From: Pseudotabrizicola algicola | GTDB taxonomy: Bacteria; Pseudomonadota; Alphaproteobacteria; Rhodobacterales; Rhodobacteraceae | Direction of reading: 5' to 3' | DNA length: 64,000 bases | Assembly (NCBI RefSeq): GCF_010915705.1 | Contig: NZ_JAAIKE010000004.1 | Coordinates: 291,035-355,034, forward strand | Shown: piece by piece, positions 27,575 to 36,323 of the stretch | How positions within the stretch are numbered: the stretch's first letter is position 1 | Layout of the letters: every line of letters starts with the position of its first letter | The notes under the pieces: model-generated | Told to the model about the DNA's origin: nothing | The model's input: only the letters and a program-made list of their open reading frames with translations | The model's database searches: none | Program-made: the position numbers and the translations under genes

Positions 27575-28555
27575 ATGACCCAATTTCCGGAAACGCCAGA
27601 GGCCGAAGCCGGGCCAGTGGCGGGGATGGTGGCCGACGCGCCTGCCGGCAACTGGGTTGACCGCTTTGCGCCCCGCGCCAGCCGCCCCTATCTGCGGCTC
27701 AGCCGGGCGGACCGGCCCATCGGCACATGGCTCTTGCTGATTCCCTGCCTCTGGGCCATCGCGCTGGCGGCGGCGGTGGATGGCTATCGCCTGTGGGACC
27801 TGTGGCTGGCGCTCAGCTGTGCGGCGGGGGCGTTCCTGATGCGCGGCGCGGGCTGCACATGGAATGACATCACCGACCGCGATTTCGACGCGCGGGTCAC
27901 CCGCACCCGCTCGCGTCCGATTCCCTCGGGGCAGGTCACTCCGCGTCAGGCGCTGGTCTGGATGGCGGTGCAGGCGGGGCTCGCGGCGCTGATCCTGTTC
28001 ACCTACAACGCCCTTGCCATCGCGCTCGGCATCGCCTCGCTGGCGCTGGTCGCGATCTACCCCTTCGCCAAGCGCTTCACATGGTGGCCGCAGGTATTTC
28101 TGGGCCTCGCCTTCAACTGGGGCGCGGTGCTGGCCTGGGCGGCGCATGCAGGCACGGTGCCGCCCGCCGCCCTCGCGCTTTACGCCTCCGGCATCACATG
28201 GACACTGTTCTACGACACCATCTATGCCCATCAGGACCGCGAGGATGACGCCCTGATCGGCGTCAAATCCACCGCGCGGCTGTTCGGCACCGATACCGGC
28301 TGGTGGCTCAAGCTGTTCCTTCTCGCCACGGTCGCGCTGATGGGTCTGGCCGTGCTGCTGGCGCTCCTGCCCGCGCGCCAGCCGTTGCAACTGGCCGTGG
28401 CGCTGGGTGGCGTCTGGGCCTTTGGCTGGCACATGGTGCGGCAGATGGCGCGGCTCAACATCGACGATCCGGCCTCCTGCCTTGCCCAGTTCCGCGCCAA
28501 CCGCGATGCGGGCTTCATCGTTGCGCTGTTTCTTGCCGCTGCCGCAGCGCTCTGA
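27575..28555 (+). CDS. ubiA: 4-hydroxybenzoate octaprenyltransferase
   Basis: Membrane prenyltransferase attaching the polyprenyl tail to 4-hydroxybenzoate in ubiquinone synthesis. At 326 residues it has eight or nine membrane segments and the two Asp-rich motifs: NDITDRDFD (about residue 100) and the second DTIYAHQDREDD (about 215). The annotated ATG has little ribosome-site support; the in-frame ATG at 27626 would remove 17 non-conserved residues and give rsmE and ubiA more room for promoters. Confidence 0.93.
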   Translation: MTQFPETPEAEAGPVAGMVADAPAGNWVDRFAPRASRPYLRLSRADRPIGTWLLLIPCLWAIALAAAVDGYRLWDLWLALSCAAGAFLMRGAGCTWNDITDRDFDARVTRTRSRPIPSGQVTPRQALVWMAVQAGLAALILFTYNALAIALGIASLALVAIYPFAKRFTWWPQVFLGLAFNWGAVLAWAAHAGTVPPAALALYASGITWTLFYDTIYAHQDREDDALIGVKSTARLFGTDTGWWLKLFLLATVALMGLAVLLALLPARQPLQLAVALGGVWAFGWHMVRQMARLNIDDPASCLAQFRANRDAGFIVALFLAAAAAL

Positions 28556-28684
28556 TTGATCCCGGCCTGCCGGGCTTTTATGACAAGGCGCAGGCACAGC
28601 CGCCAGAACGGGGCGGCGCGCGTGCCATGCCCTTTGCATTTTGCCGACCGCCCACCGGCGGATGGCCAAAGACAGGACCCTGCC

Positions 28685-30739
28685 TTGCCCAAGCGCCTGC
28701 TCACCCTGACCACCCGTATCGGCGCCAAGGCCCGTGCGCGCATTGCAAACGGCCCGCTGCCCCATGCGCTCATCGCAGGGGGCGCGGTGGCAGGGGCGGG
28801 CGTGATGGCGGCCCTTGCCGCTTGGGCCTCGGCCATCGTGATCGAGCAACGCTCGGAACAGGCGGTCACGTCGCGCCTGCTCGATGCCGGCATCACATGG
28901 GCCACGGTCGAGGCCAACGGGCTGCAACTTCACCTCACCGGCACCGCCCCGAACGAGGCCGCGCGCTTTCGTGCCGTCAATCTGGCCGGATCGGTGATCG
29001 ACGCCTCGCGCGTGCGCGACATGCTTGACGTGACCCCGGTCAAGGCCATCGAGGCGCCGAAATTCTCCATCGAGATGCTGCGCAATGATGATGGCATCCA
29101 GCTCATCGGCCTCTTGCCCGACAATGATTCGGTCGAGGCCCTGCTGGCCGAGGCGGAATCCCTGCGCTCGGACGGGGCGATTTCCGACATGCTCGAAACC
29201 GCCGCCTATCCCGCCCCCGAAGGCTGGAACGAAGCCTTCGCCTACGGGATGGAGGCGATCCGCCGCCTGCCGCGCTCCAAGGTCTCTGTCTCGCAAAGCG
29301 GGGTCAAGATCACCGCCATCGCCAGCAGCGCCGACGAACAGCGCCGTCTGACGAACGAACTCAATGCCGCCAAACCCGCCGGACTTCAGGTCGCGATCGA
29401 TATTTCCGCCCCTCGTCCGGTGCTGACCCCCTTCACCCTGCGCTTCGTGCTCGACGCGCAGGGCGCGCGCTTTGATGCCTGCTCGGCCGATACCGACCGC
29501 GCCCGCACCCGTATTCTGGCGGCAGGCAGCGCGGCGGGCGTCGAAGGACGGCCCAATTGCACCGTCGGTCTGGGCGTGCCCTCGCCCAGTTGGGCCGACG
29601 CGGTCAGCACCGCGATCAATGCGGTGAAAACCCTCGGCGCGGCCACCGTCACCTTCTCGGATGCCGATGTGTCGCTCGTCGCCGCCGATTCTGTCTCGCA
29701 GGCAGAGTTTGACCGCGTGGTGGGCGAGCTTGATTCCGCCCTGCCCGACGTGTTCTCGCTCAGCGCCGTGCTCGAACGCAAATCCGACGCCGCGCTTGGC
29801 CCCGCCGAGTTTACCGCCAGCCTGTCGCCCGAGGGCCGCGTCGAACTTCGGGGCCGCGTCACCGACGAGCTTTTGCGCGACGCGGTCTCCAGCTATGCGC
29901 AGGCCCGCTTTGGCGTCGGCAAGGTCTACAGCGCCACCCGCATCGACGACGATCTGCCCGATGGCTGGCCGGTGCGCGTGCTGGCAGGGCTGGAATCCTT
30001 GGGCGAACTGGCCGAGGGCCGCGTGCTGGTGCGCGCCGATACGGTCGAGGTCGAAGGCGTCACCGGCTCGCAGAATGCGCGCGGCCGCATCTCGCAGGTG
30101 CTGTCCGACAAGCTGGGGCAAGGCCAGACGTTCAAGGTCTCGGTCCGCTATGACGAAAAGCTCGATCCGCTCGCCGGCCTGCCCACCGCGCAGGAATGTG
30201 CCGCCGAGGTCACCGCCATTCTCTCCAGCCGCAAGATCACCTTCCCCCCCGGCTCCGCCGAGATCGACGGCCAGACCGTCGGCATCATGGATGCCTTGGC
30301 CGAGGTGCTGGAAGACTGCCCCGACGTGCGCATGGAAATCGGCGGCTACACCGACAGCCAAGGCTCCGACAGCGGCAATCTGGCCCTGAGCCAAGCCCGC
30401 GCCGAAGCTGTCCTGCTGGCGCTGCAGGGTCGCGGCGTCGCCATCTCGGCGCTGACCGCCAAGGGTTACGGTGAAGCCAACCCGATCGCCGACAACACGA
30501 CCGAAGCCGGGCGCGAGGCCAACCGCCGGATCGAGTTCACTCTGCTCGACCAGCCGCAGGCCACTGCCGGGACCAGCGCCGGAGCCGCCTCCGGCAACGG
30601 GGCAGCCGAGGCCGCCGGCGCAGCAGGCGCAGCAGCCGCAGGCGATGTCGCTGCGGCACTGGCCGAAGACGACAGCCCCTCGGTCGCCCCGCAAGAAAAG
30701 ACCCGCCGCCCCCTTGCGCGACCGGCCCGTGACGGCTAG
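28685..30739 (+). CDS. OmpA family protein with BON-like repeats
   Basis: Envelope protein of 684 residues from a TTG start preceded by AGGA. One membrane anchor near residues 25-55 (AGVMAALAAWASAIVIE) puts the rest in the periplasm. The central part repeats a BON-like alternation of VTLSG/VxVSG strands. Residues 515-620 are an OmpA peptidoglycan-binding domain (GSAEIDGQTVGIMDALAEVL, NLALSQARAEAVLLAL, GREANRRIEFTLL). The tail is low-complexity Ala/Gly. An ATG at 28580 in the same frame would add 35 unconvincing residues. It probably links inner membrane and cell wall; its exact role is unknown. Confidence 0.8.
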   Translation: MPKRLLTLTTRIGAKARARIANGPLPHALIAGGAVAGAGVMAALAAWASAIVIEQRSEQAVTSRLLDAGITWATVEANGLQLHLTGTAPNEAARFRAVNLAGSVIDASRVRDMLDVTPVKAIEAPKFSIEMLRNDDGIQLIGLLPDNDSVEALLAEAESLRSDGAISDMLETAAYPAPEGWNEAFAYGMEAIRRLPRSKVSVSQSGVKITAIASSADEQRRLTNELNAAKPAGLQVAIDISAPRPVLTPFTLRFVLDAQGARFDACSADTDRARTRILAAGSAAGVEGRPNCTVGLGVPSPSWADAVSTAINAVKTLGAATVTFSDADVSLVAADSVSQAEFDRVVGELDSALPDVFSLSAVLERKSDAALGPAEFTASLSPEGRVELRGRVTDELLRDAVSSYAQARFGVGKVYSATRIDDDLPDGWPVRVLAGLESLGELAEGRVLVRADTVEVEGVTGSQNARGRISQVLSDKLGQGQTFKVSVRYDEKLDPLAGLPTAQECAAEVTAILSSRKITFPPGSAEIDGQTVGIMDALAEVLEDCPDVRMEIGGYTDSQGSDSGNLALSQARAEAVLLALQGRGVAISALTAKGYGEANPIADNTTEAGREANRRIEFTLLDQPQATAGTSAGAASGNGAAEAAGAAGAAAAGDVAAALAEDDSPSVAPQEKTRRPLARPARDG

Positions 30740-30775
30740 GCCAAGTCCGATGGCAGCTTCCACGACCCAAGGCGT

Positions 30776-31105
30776 ATGAATCGCACAGAGTTTATCATCG
30801 TCACCGCAATCATCCTCATGGCCGCCTTTGCCTTGGGGTGGTTCGCGCATTGGGTGCTCCACCGCTTTGCCCGCGTCGCGGGGGGTGACATGGGCGAGAT
30901 GGACCGTCTGTCCACCATGCTCCACGAGGCCGAGGAAACCCGCGATCAGGCCATCATCTACCTCGAACAACGCGAGGCCGAACTGATGAACCAGATCGCC
31001 CAGACCGAGGCGGAACTGCGCGCCGCAATGAGCGGCCTGCGCGATGCGCGGCAAGAAGCCGAGGAAATGCGCGCCTATATCGAACGCATGCACGCCAACT
31101 CCTGA
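30776..31105 (+). CDS. Small membrane-anchored coiled-coil protein
   Basis: Unrecognised 109-residue protein. Residues 6-28 form a membrane helix (FIIVTAIILMAAFALGWF), followed by a long charged helix rich in E, R, A and Q (LHEAEETRDQAIIYLEQRE) that should form a coiled coil. It starts 36 bases after the OmpA-family gene on the same strand and may be co-transcribed. Such proteins often act in envelope or division scaffolds, but nothing here proves that. Confidence 0.72.
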   Translation: MNRTEFIIVTAIILMAAFALGWFAHWVLHRFARVAGGDMGEMDRLSTMLHEAEETRDQAIIYLEQREAELMNQIAQTEAELRAAMSGLRDARQEAEEMRAYIERMHANS

Positions 31106-31195
31106 TCGGGTTTTCCATACCTGACGCCCCTGCCGGCACGCTTGCCCCAAGGTCAAAACCCGCCATACTCCGGCCAGATCAACCCGGAGCCTCCC

Positions 31196-31765
31196 ATGCG
31201 CCTCTTTCTCGCCTCGCTCTCCCTTTGCGCCCTGCCCCTTTGCGCCCTCGCGGACGAGGTCAGCGACAAGCTGCAATCCGCGCTCGAGGCCTATGCGCGC
31301 GGTGATCTCAAGACCACCACCCTTGACATGGCGATGGCCTCCGGCGCGCTGGCTCTGCAAAAGCAGGCCCGCATCATCGCCCTCCTGCCTCCCGCCCCCG
31401 ACGGCTGGACCCTTTCGGTCAACGAAGACTACACATCCAACCTCGCCTTGGCCGGCGGCGGTGCCGGGACCGAGGCGCGCTATTCCGACGCGTCCGGCAA
31501 CACCATGACCCTCTCGATCACCGCCGACAGCCCGATGATGACGATGGGCATGGCGGGCATGTTCATGAACGAGCAGATGCTTGCGATGATGGGCAAACTG
31601 GTCGAAGTCCCCGGCGCCAAGCTGCTCGAACAGGACAACAGCCTGATGACGCTGGTCGATCAGCGCATTCTGGTCAATATCAGCGGCCTGCCGGTCGATC
31701 AGATGATGCCGTTCGTCGAACAGATCGATTTTGAAAAGCTCGCGGCCTTCGACACCGCTCCCTGA
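31196..31765 (+). CDS. Secreted hypothetical protein
   Basis: Protein of 189 residues with a clear signal peptide (LFLASLSLCALPLCALA, cleavage near residue 18) and a mature domain without recognisable motif. It contains a Met-rich middle (SPMMTMGMAGMFMNEQML) and ends in a short acidic stretch. The ATG is chosen because CGGAG lies six to ten bases before it and the signal peptide begins there; the open frame extends 18 codons upstream. Convergent with the hydrolase gene that follows. Function unknown; periplasmic location is inferred. Confidence 0.75.
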   Translation: MRLFLASLSLCALPLCALADEVSDKLQSALEAYARGDLKTTTLDMAMASGALALQKQARIIALLPPAPDGWTLSVNEDYTSNLALAGGGAGTEARYSDASGNTMTLSITADSPMMTMGMAGMFMNEQMLAMMGKLVEVPGAKLLEQDNSLMTLVDQRILVNISGLPVDQMMPFVEQIDFEKLAAFDTAP

Positions 31766-31773
31766 CGACCTGC

Positions 31774-32553
31774 CTACAGCCCGTCGAGACAGGCCCGCAC
31801 CAGCGCGCTTTCCGGATCGGTCAAACCGTCCACCACCTCGAAATGGTGCCGCCCCGCCTCCACGGTCCACGGGCAGGCCCATTCCTCCGACAGCACGCGC
31901 GCCTGCCACAAAAACGCGGGCCGCTCCTGCCCGCCGACCCAGACATGGGCCTGCACGCCCGCACGCGGGCGCAGGAGGGCCGGACTCTCCGCCGCCGCCT
32001 CTGTGCTGTCCAGCCGCAGCGTCGCCGCCATCTGTGTCTCCAGCAGCGGCCGCAGATCGGCCAGGGGCGAGATCGGCACCACCCGCGCCACCTCTGGCCC
32101 GCCCTCGCAAGCCATCCGCGCCGCCAGATGCCCGCCCGCCGAATGGCCGGTCACCACCACTGGCCCCGGCACCCGCGCCGCCGCCGCCCGCACCGCCGCC
32201 GCCGCCTCGCCCGTCATGTCCGCGATCCGCGCCTCGGGGGCCAGCGTGTAAGACGGCACCGCACAGGCCCAGCCGCGCGCCACCGCGCCCGCCGCCAGAT
32301 GCGACCAGTCGCCACGGTCAAAGGCCATCCAGTAGCCGCCGTGCAAGAACACCATCAGCCCGCGCGGTGTGGCCTCGGGCAGGAACAGATCGAACCCCTG
32401 CCGCGCGCCCGCCCCATAGGCCAGCCCGAGCTCTGCCCGCGCCTCTCCCCGGAACGCCGCCGCCTGCGCCTGCCATTTCGGCACAAATCCGTCCGCCCCC
32501 GGAATGAAGGCGCCGTTGGCATAGGCCCGGTCTGCCGCGCTTGCAAAATCCAT
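31774..32553 (-). CDS. Alpha/beta hydrolase, arylformamidase-like
   Basis: Serine hydrolase of 259 residues. The oxyanion-hole motif MVFLHGGYW (about residue 73), the nucleophile elbow VTGHSAGGHLA (about 140) and a C-terminal histidine in EAGRHHFEVVDG complete the triad layout. HGGYW is typical of the eukaryotic-type kynurenine formamidase branch, but no tryptophan catabolic genes are nearby, so the substrate is open. The start at 32553 was chosen because the upstream part of the frame overlaps the gabD leader and lacks homologous character. Confidence 0.82.
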   Translation of the reverse strand: MDFASAADRAYANGAFIPGADGFVPKWQAQAAAFRGEARAELGLAYGAGARQGFDLFLPEATPRGLMVFLHGGYWMAFDRGDWSHLAAGAVARGWACAVPSYTLAPEARIADMTGEAAAAVRAAAARVPGPVVVTGHSAGGHLAARMACEGGPEVARVVPISPLADLRPLLETQMAATLRLDSTEAAAESPALLRPRAGVQAHVWVGGQERPAFLWQARVLSEEWACPWTVEAGRHHFEVVDGLTDPESALVRACLDGL

Positions 32554-32671
32554 CCAGTCCGTCCCGATTTGATCAAAAAACTGGCACGATCCTGCCCGCC
32601 GCCCCCGTCGGAACTGGACAGCCCGCCCGCCCCATGCTTTGCATGGTCCAAACCGAAATGGGAGGCCCCAA

Positions 32672-34150
32672 ATGCTCGATTCCGTGACCGATCTCGCGTC
32701 GCTGCTGAAAGACCCGACGCTGCTCGCCACCCGCGCCTATGTCGCGGGCGAGTGGATCGAGGCCGATGACGGCGACAGCTTTGCCGTCATCAACCCCGCG
32801 CGCGGCGACGAGATTGCCCGCGTCCCGAACCTTGGCCGCGCCGAAACCGCCCGCGCCATCGCCGCCGCCAACACGGCAATGAAAGACTGGGCGGCGCGCA
32901 CCGGCAAGGAACGCGCGCAGGTCATGCGCAAGTGGTTCGAGTTGATGATGGCCAATCAGGATGATCTTGGCACCATCCTCACCGCCGAAATGGGCAAACC
33001 GCTGGCCGAGGCCAAGGGCGAAGTGGCCTATGGTGCCAGTTTCATCGAATGGTTCGGCGAAGAGGCGAAACGCGTTTACGGCGAAACCGTCCCCGGCCAC
33101 CAGCGCGACAAGCGCATCACCGTGCTCAAACAGCCCATCGGTGTGGTCGGCTCCATCACCCCGTGGAACTTCCCCAACGCCATGATCGCCCGCAAGGCAG
33201 GCCCCGCCCTTGCCGCAGGCTGCGGCTTCGTCGCCCGCCCCGCCGCCGAGACCCCGCTTTCGGCGCTGGCGATGGCGGTCCTTGGCGAACGCGCGGGCCT
33301 GCCCAAGGGCATCCTCTCGGTCATCACCTCGAAGAAATCCTCCGACATCGGCAAGGAATTCTGCGAAAACCATCTGGTGCGCAAACTCACCTTCACCGGC
33401 TCGACCGAGGTGGGCCGCATCCTGCTGCGTCAGGCCGCCGATCAGGTGATGAAGTGCTCGATGGAACTGGGCGGCAACGCCCCCTTCATCGTGTTCGACG
33501 ACGCCGATCTCGATGCCGCCGTGGCGGGTGCCATGATGTCGAAGTTCCGCAACAACGGGCAAACCTGCGTCTGCGCGAACCGCATCTATGTGCAGGCCGG
33601 CGTCTATGATGCCTTTGCCGAGAAGCTTCAGGCCGCGGTGGCGAAAACCCGCGTGGGCGATGGCCTGTCCGAAGACGTGCAATTCGGCCCGCTCATCAAT
33701 GCCGCCGCCGTGGAAAAGGTCGAGGAACACATCGCCGACGCCACCGCCAAAGGTGCGAAAATCGAAACCGGCGGCAACCGGCACAAACTGGGCGGCAATT
33801 TCTTCGAACCCACCATCCTGACCGGCGTCACCGATGACATGCTGGTGACGAATGAAGAAACCTTCGGCCCGCTCGCGCCGCTCTTCAAGTTCGACACCGA
33901 AGAGGAAGTGGTGGCCAAGGCCAATGACACCATCTTCGGCCTTGCCAGCTATTTCTACAGCCGCGACATCGGCCGCGTGACCCGCGTGCAAGAGGCGCTG
34001 GAATACGGCATCGTCGGCGTGAACACCGGCATCATCTCGACCGAGGTGGCCCCCTTCGGCGGCGTCAAGCAATCCGGCCTTGGCCGAGAGGGCAGCCATC
34101 ACGGGATGGAAGATTATCTGGAAATGAAATACGTCTGCCTGTCGATCTGA
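32672..34150 (+). CDS. gabD: NAD(P)-dependent succinate-semialdehyde dehydrogenase
   Basis: Oxidises succinate semialdehyde to succinate in 4-aminobutyrate breakdown. The 492-residue enzyme has a complete ALDH active site: TPWNFPNAMIARKAGPALAA, CSMELGGNAPFIVFDDADLD with catalytic Glu, and NNGQTCVCANRIYVQ with catalytic Cys; the C-terminal GGVKQSGLGREGSHHG is typical of GabD. GGGAGG lies six bases before the ATG at 32672. A strong intrinsic terminator follows. No gabT is adjacent, so the pathway assignment rests on sequence type. Confidence 0.9.
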   Translation: MLDSVTDLASLLKDPTLLATRAYVAGEWIEADDGDSFAVINPARGDEIARVPNLGRAETARAIAAANTAMKDWAARTGKERAQVMRKWFELMMANQDDLGTILTAEMGKPLAEAKGEVAYGASFIEWFGEEAKRVYGETVPGHQRDKRITVLKQPIGVVGSITPWNFPNAMIARKAGPALAAGCGFVARPAAETPLSALAMAVLGERAGLPKGILSVITSKKSSDIGKEFCENHLVRKLTFTGSTEVGRILLRQAADQVMKCSMELGGNAPFIVFDDADLDAAVAGAMMSKFRNNGQTCVCANRIYVQAGVYDAFAEKLQAAVAKTRVGDGLSEDVQFGPLINAAAVEKVEEHIADATAKGAKIETGGNRHKLGGNFFEPTILTGVTDDMLVTNEETFGPLAPLFKFDTEEEVVAKANDTIFGLASYFYSRDIGRVTRVQEALEYGIVGVNTGIISTEVAPFGGVKQSGLGREGSHHGMEDYLEMKYVCLSI

Positions 34151-34170
34151 CCGGCACCCGCACGGCAGGC

Positions 34171-34197
34171 AAAAGGGGGCGCAATGCCCCCTTTTTT
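34171..34197 (+). terminator. Intrinsic terminator of gabD (possibly bidirectional)
   Basis: AAAA precedes a GGGGGC/GCCCCC stem with a GCAAT loop, followed by six T. The A-run upstream means it could also end transcription of ygiB on the minus strand, whose stop codon lies directly at its edge. Confidence 0.9.
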
Positions 34198-34769
34198 CAT
34201 CCGCCCACCGACCGCGTGGCCGCCGATCCGCCAAAACCGCCGCGGCTTGCCACCGCCGCCCGCGTCATCGGCGGCTGGCCCACCGTGGTCGGCCCCTTGG
34301 CAAAGGCCGCCGTGCCCATCTTGCCGGTGGAATTGAGCCGCGAAAGTTGGGTGCCCCCCGTCGGCGTCGCATAGCCGCCGCCCGCCTTCGGCACCACCGG
34401 CTGCGCCATCGCGCGCCCGCCGCCCAGCGCCTGCCCGATCAGATAGCCCGCCAGCAGCGGCATGAAGATGCTGCCGCCCCCGCCCGATCCGGCCACGGTG
34501 TCACCGCCGCAATTCCCCGCGCCATGCTCCTGTTCGCAAAGCTCGCGGCTTTCGTAACGCGGGGCCGTTTCCGCGTGCAAAGCCTGTGCCTCGGCAAAGG
34601 TCGCGGCGCAATCCTCACGGGTGAACCAGCCGCTCTGCGCCGCGGCCGCCACGCAGGACGCCTCATCCGGAAAAGCCGCCGCATCGGTCTGCTCTTCCTG
34701 CTGGCAGGCCGCCAGACCAAAGGCCGCCGCCCCCAATATCCCCAGCGATACCGCGCGTGATCTTTTCAT
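34197..34769 (-). CDS. ygiB: DUF1190 (YgiB-like) lipoprotein
   Basis: Predicted lipoprotein of 190 residues: signal sequence SLGILGAAAFGLAACQQEEQ with lipobox Cys at about residue 22, a cysteine-containing N-terminal domain (PDEASCVAAAAQSGW, REDCAATFAEAQALHAETAP), then a Gly/Ser-rich region with a hydrophobic patch (IFMPLLAGYLIGQALGGG) and a basic tail. This is the DUF1190/UPF0441 family. It directly follows the ygiC-like gene, the same pair as in E. coli. The ATG at 34769 has AGGA about ten bases upstream; an ATG five codons earlier is possible. Confidence 0.82.
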   Translation of the reverse strand: MKRSRAVSLGILGAAAFGLAACQQEEQTDAAAFPDEASCVAAAAQSGWFTREDCAATFAEAQALHAETAPRYESRELCEQEHGAGNCGGDTVAGSGGGGSIFMPLLAGYLIGQALGGGRAMAQPVVPKAGGGYATPTGGTQLSRLNSTGKMGTAAFAKGPTTVGQPPMTRAAVASRGGFGGSAATRSVGG

Positions 34770-34773
34770 GGCC

Positions 34774-35955
34774 CTATCCTTCAATGAAATGCGGCTTGAA
34801 CCGCGACAGGTCTTGCGTGATCAGCGCGCGATCCTCGCGCACCCCCATGCCCACACAAGTCTCTCCCACCACCCATGCGCCGATGACAGGGCGCATCCCG
34901 CCCATCACCGGCAAGGGCGCATAGCCCTGCACGATCATCGGGTGCCGGTCATAATCGCGGTTGGTGGCCCGTTCCAGCACCCGCCCTTGCGCGGTGATCG
35001 TCACCGATGCCCCCTCGCGCGAGAAGATCGGCTTGGTCACATGCCCCGCCAGCATCAGATGCGCGGCATCGGCCAATCCCTTGGTGTCATCGGCGAAAAA
35101 CGCAGGCAACAGGTTCGGATGCCCCGGATACATCTGCCAGAGCACCGGCAAGATCGCCTTGTTGGAAAGCAGCGCCTTCCACGGAGGTTCGATGAACCGG
35201 CATTGCGCGCTCGCAAGATGGGCCGAAAACTCGTCCGCGAACAGGTCTTCCCACGGGTATAGCTTGAACAGCGTGCCGATCACCCGATCCTCGGCATCGG
35301 TGAACTGGCCCTGATCGCTGATCCCGATCTTCTCCAGATCGGTGTAATGCGCGCCCATCCCCGCCTCACGCGCGGCCCATGCCATCGTCTCGACGGTGGC
35401 ATAATCCTCGGGCGCACCCGCCATCGCGGCAAAATGCAGGTCGGTGTCGGGCGCGAACATCTCGGCAAACCGCTCGACCAGCGCCTCGTGGATCCGGTTG
35501 AACTGGTCCGACCCTTCGGGCAGCACCCGCGCGGCCACCTGTTCCTCATACCACAGCCACTGGAAACTGGCGCTCTCATAAAGCGAGGTCGGCGTATCGG
35601 CGTTGTATTCCAGCAGCTTGGCCGGACCCTTGCCATCATAGGCAAGGTCAAACCGCCCATAAAGCTCGGGCTCGCCCGCCTCCCAGCTGTCGCGGATGAA
35701 CTCCCAGCGCAGGCGCGGCAGGCCCAGGCGCTCCATCAGCCCTTCATCGGCCAAGACCGTCGCCACGGCCTCGCGGCACATGGCGTGCAATTCGGTGCAG
35801 GGGTCCTCGATCCGCCCCTCGATCTCCTCGAGCGTGAAGGCATAGGCCGAGCTTTCGTCCCAATAGGGCTCGCCATGCATATCGGCAAAGGTAAAGCCAA
35901 GCTCTGCCGCTTTCGCGCGCCACTCAGGGCGTTCGGGCAAGGTGATACGGTCCAA
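34774..35955 (-). CDS. ygiC: Glutathionylspermidine synthase family protein (YgiC-like)
   Basis: ATP-grasp enzyme of the glutathionylspermidine synthase C-terminal family, which joins amines and carboxylates with ATP. The 393-residue protein shows LYGRFDLAYDGKGPAKLLEYNAD, LFADEFSAHL and FSREGASVTI. A TTG start at 35955 is proposed because GAGGAG lies six bases before it; the earlier ATG reading is in a region without coding character. E. coli YgiC does not make glutathionylspermidine, so the product here is uncertain. It is coupled to the ygiB-like lipoprotein gene four bases downstream. Confidence 0.84.
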   Translation of the reverse strand: MDRITLPERPEWRAKAAELGFTFADMHGEPYWDESSAYAFTLEEIEGRIEDPCTELHAMCREAVATVLADEGLMERLGLPRLRWEFIRDSWEAGEPELYGRFDLAYDGKGPAKLLEYNADTPTSLYESASFQWLWYEEQVAARVLPEGSDQFNRIHEALVERFAEMFAPDTDLHFAAMAGAPEDYATVETMAWAAREAGMGAHYTDLEKIGISDQGQFTDAEDRVIGTLFKLYPWEDLFADEFSAHLASAQCRFIEPPWKALLSNKAILPVLWQMYPGHPNLLPAFFADDTKGLADAAHLMLAGHVTKPIFSREGASVTITAQGRVLERATNRDYDRHPMIVQGYAPLPVMGGMRPVIGAWVVGETCVGMGVREDRALITQDLSRFKPHFIEG

Positions 35956-36029
35956 GTCTGTCTCCTCGTGGTCACCCCTGATATGGCGGCGACCCCGCCC
36001 CGGCGCAACCGGGCGCAATGTCCCAGTGG

Positions 36030-36266
36030 TCAGAACGTGCGGAATGTCATCGTGGTCAGCGTGCGGCTGATGCCCGGAATGTCGAACAGCGCCGCGTTCA
36101 GGAACTGCCCCACATCCTGATCCTCGGGAATGTAGACCTTGGCCATCAGGTCATATTCCCCGCTGGTCGAATACATCTCGGACACCACCTCGCGGTCCCA
36201 GATGGCATTGGCCACCTCATAGGTCTTGCCGGGGGTGCAGCGGAACTGAACGAATACACAGCGCAT
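36030..36266 (-). CDS. Stand-alone Lrp/AsnC ligand-binding domain protein
   Basis: Protein of 78 residues equal to the effector-binding (RAM) domain of Lrp/AsnC regulators without a helix-turn-helix. FVQFRCTPGKTYEVANAIWD starts the beta-alpha-beta fold and SGEYDLMAKVYIPEDQDVG is the core motif. Such domains usually assemble into octamers and bind amino acids, possibly modulating full-length Lrp proteins. The start was chosen at the ATG just before the first strand. Confidence 0.85.
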   Translation of the reverse strand: MRCVFVQFRCTPGKTYEVANAIWDREVVSEMYSTSGEYDLMAKVYIPEDQDVGQFLNAALFDIPGISRTLTTMTFRTF

Positions 36267-36323
36267 GGGGGGCCTCCTGTCCTTGCCCCGCACCCTAACG
36301 CGCAGGGGGCACGGGATAAAGGG

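Noticed and set aside
27536..32110. Minus-strand open frame of about 1500 codons across ubiA, the OmpA-family gene and neighbours
   Set aside because: It is the antisense of well-supported genes, with His/Gly/Arg/Gln-rich low-information translation caused by high GC; no domain or ribosome site.
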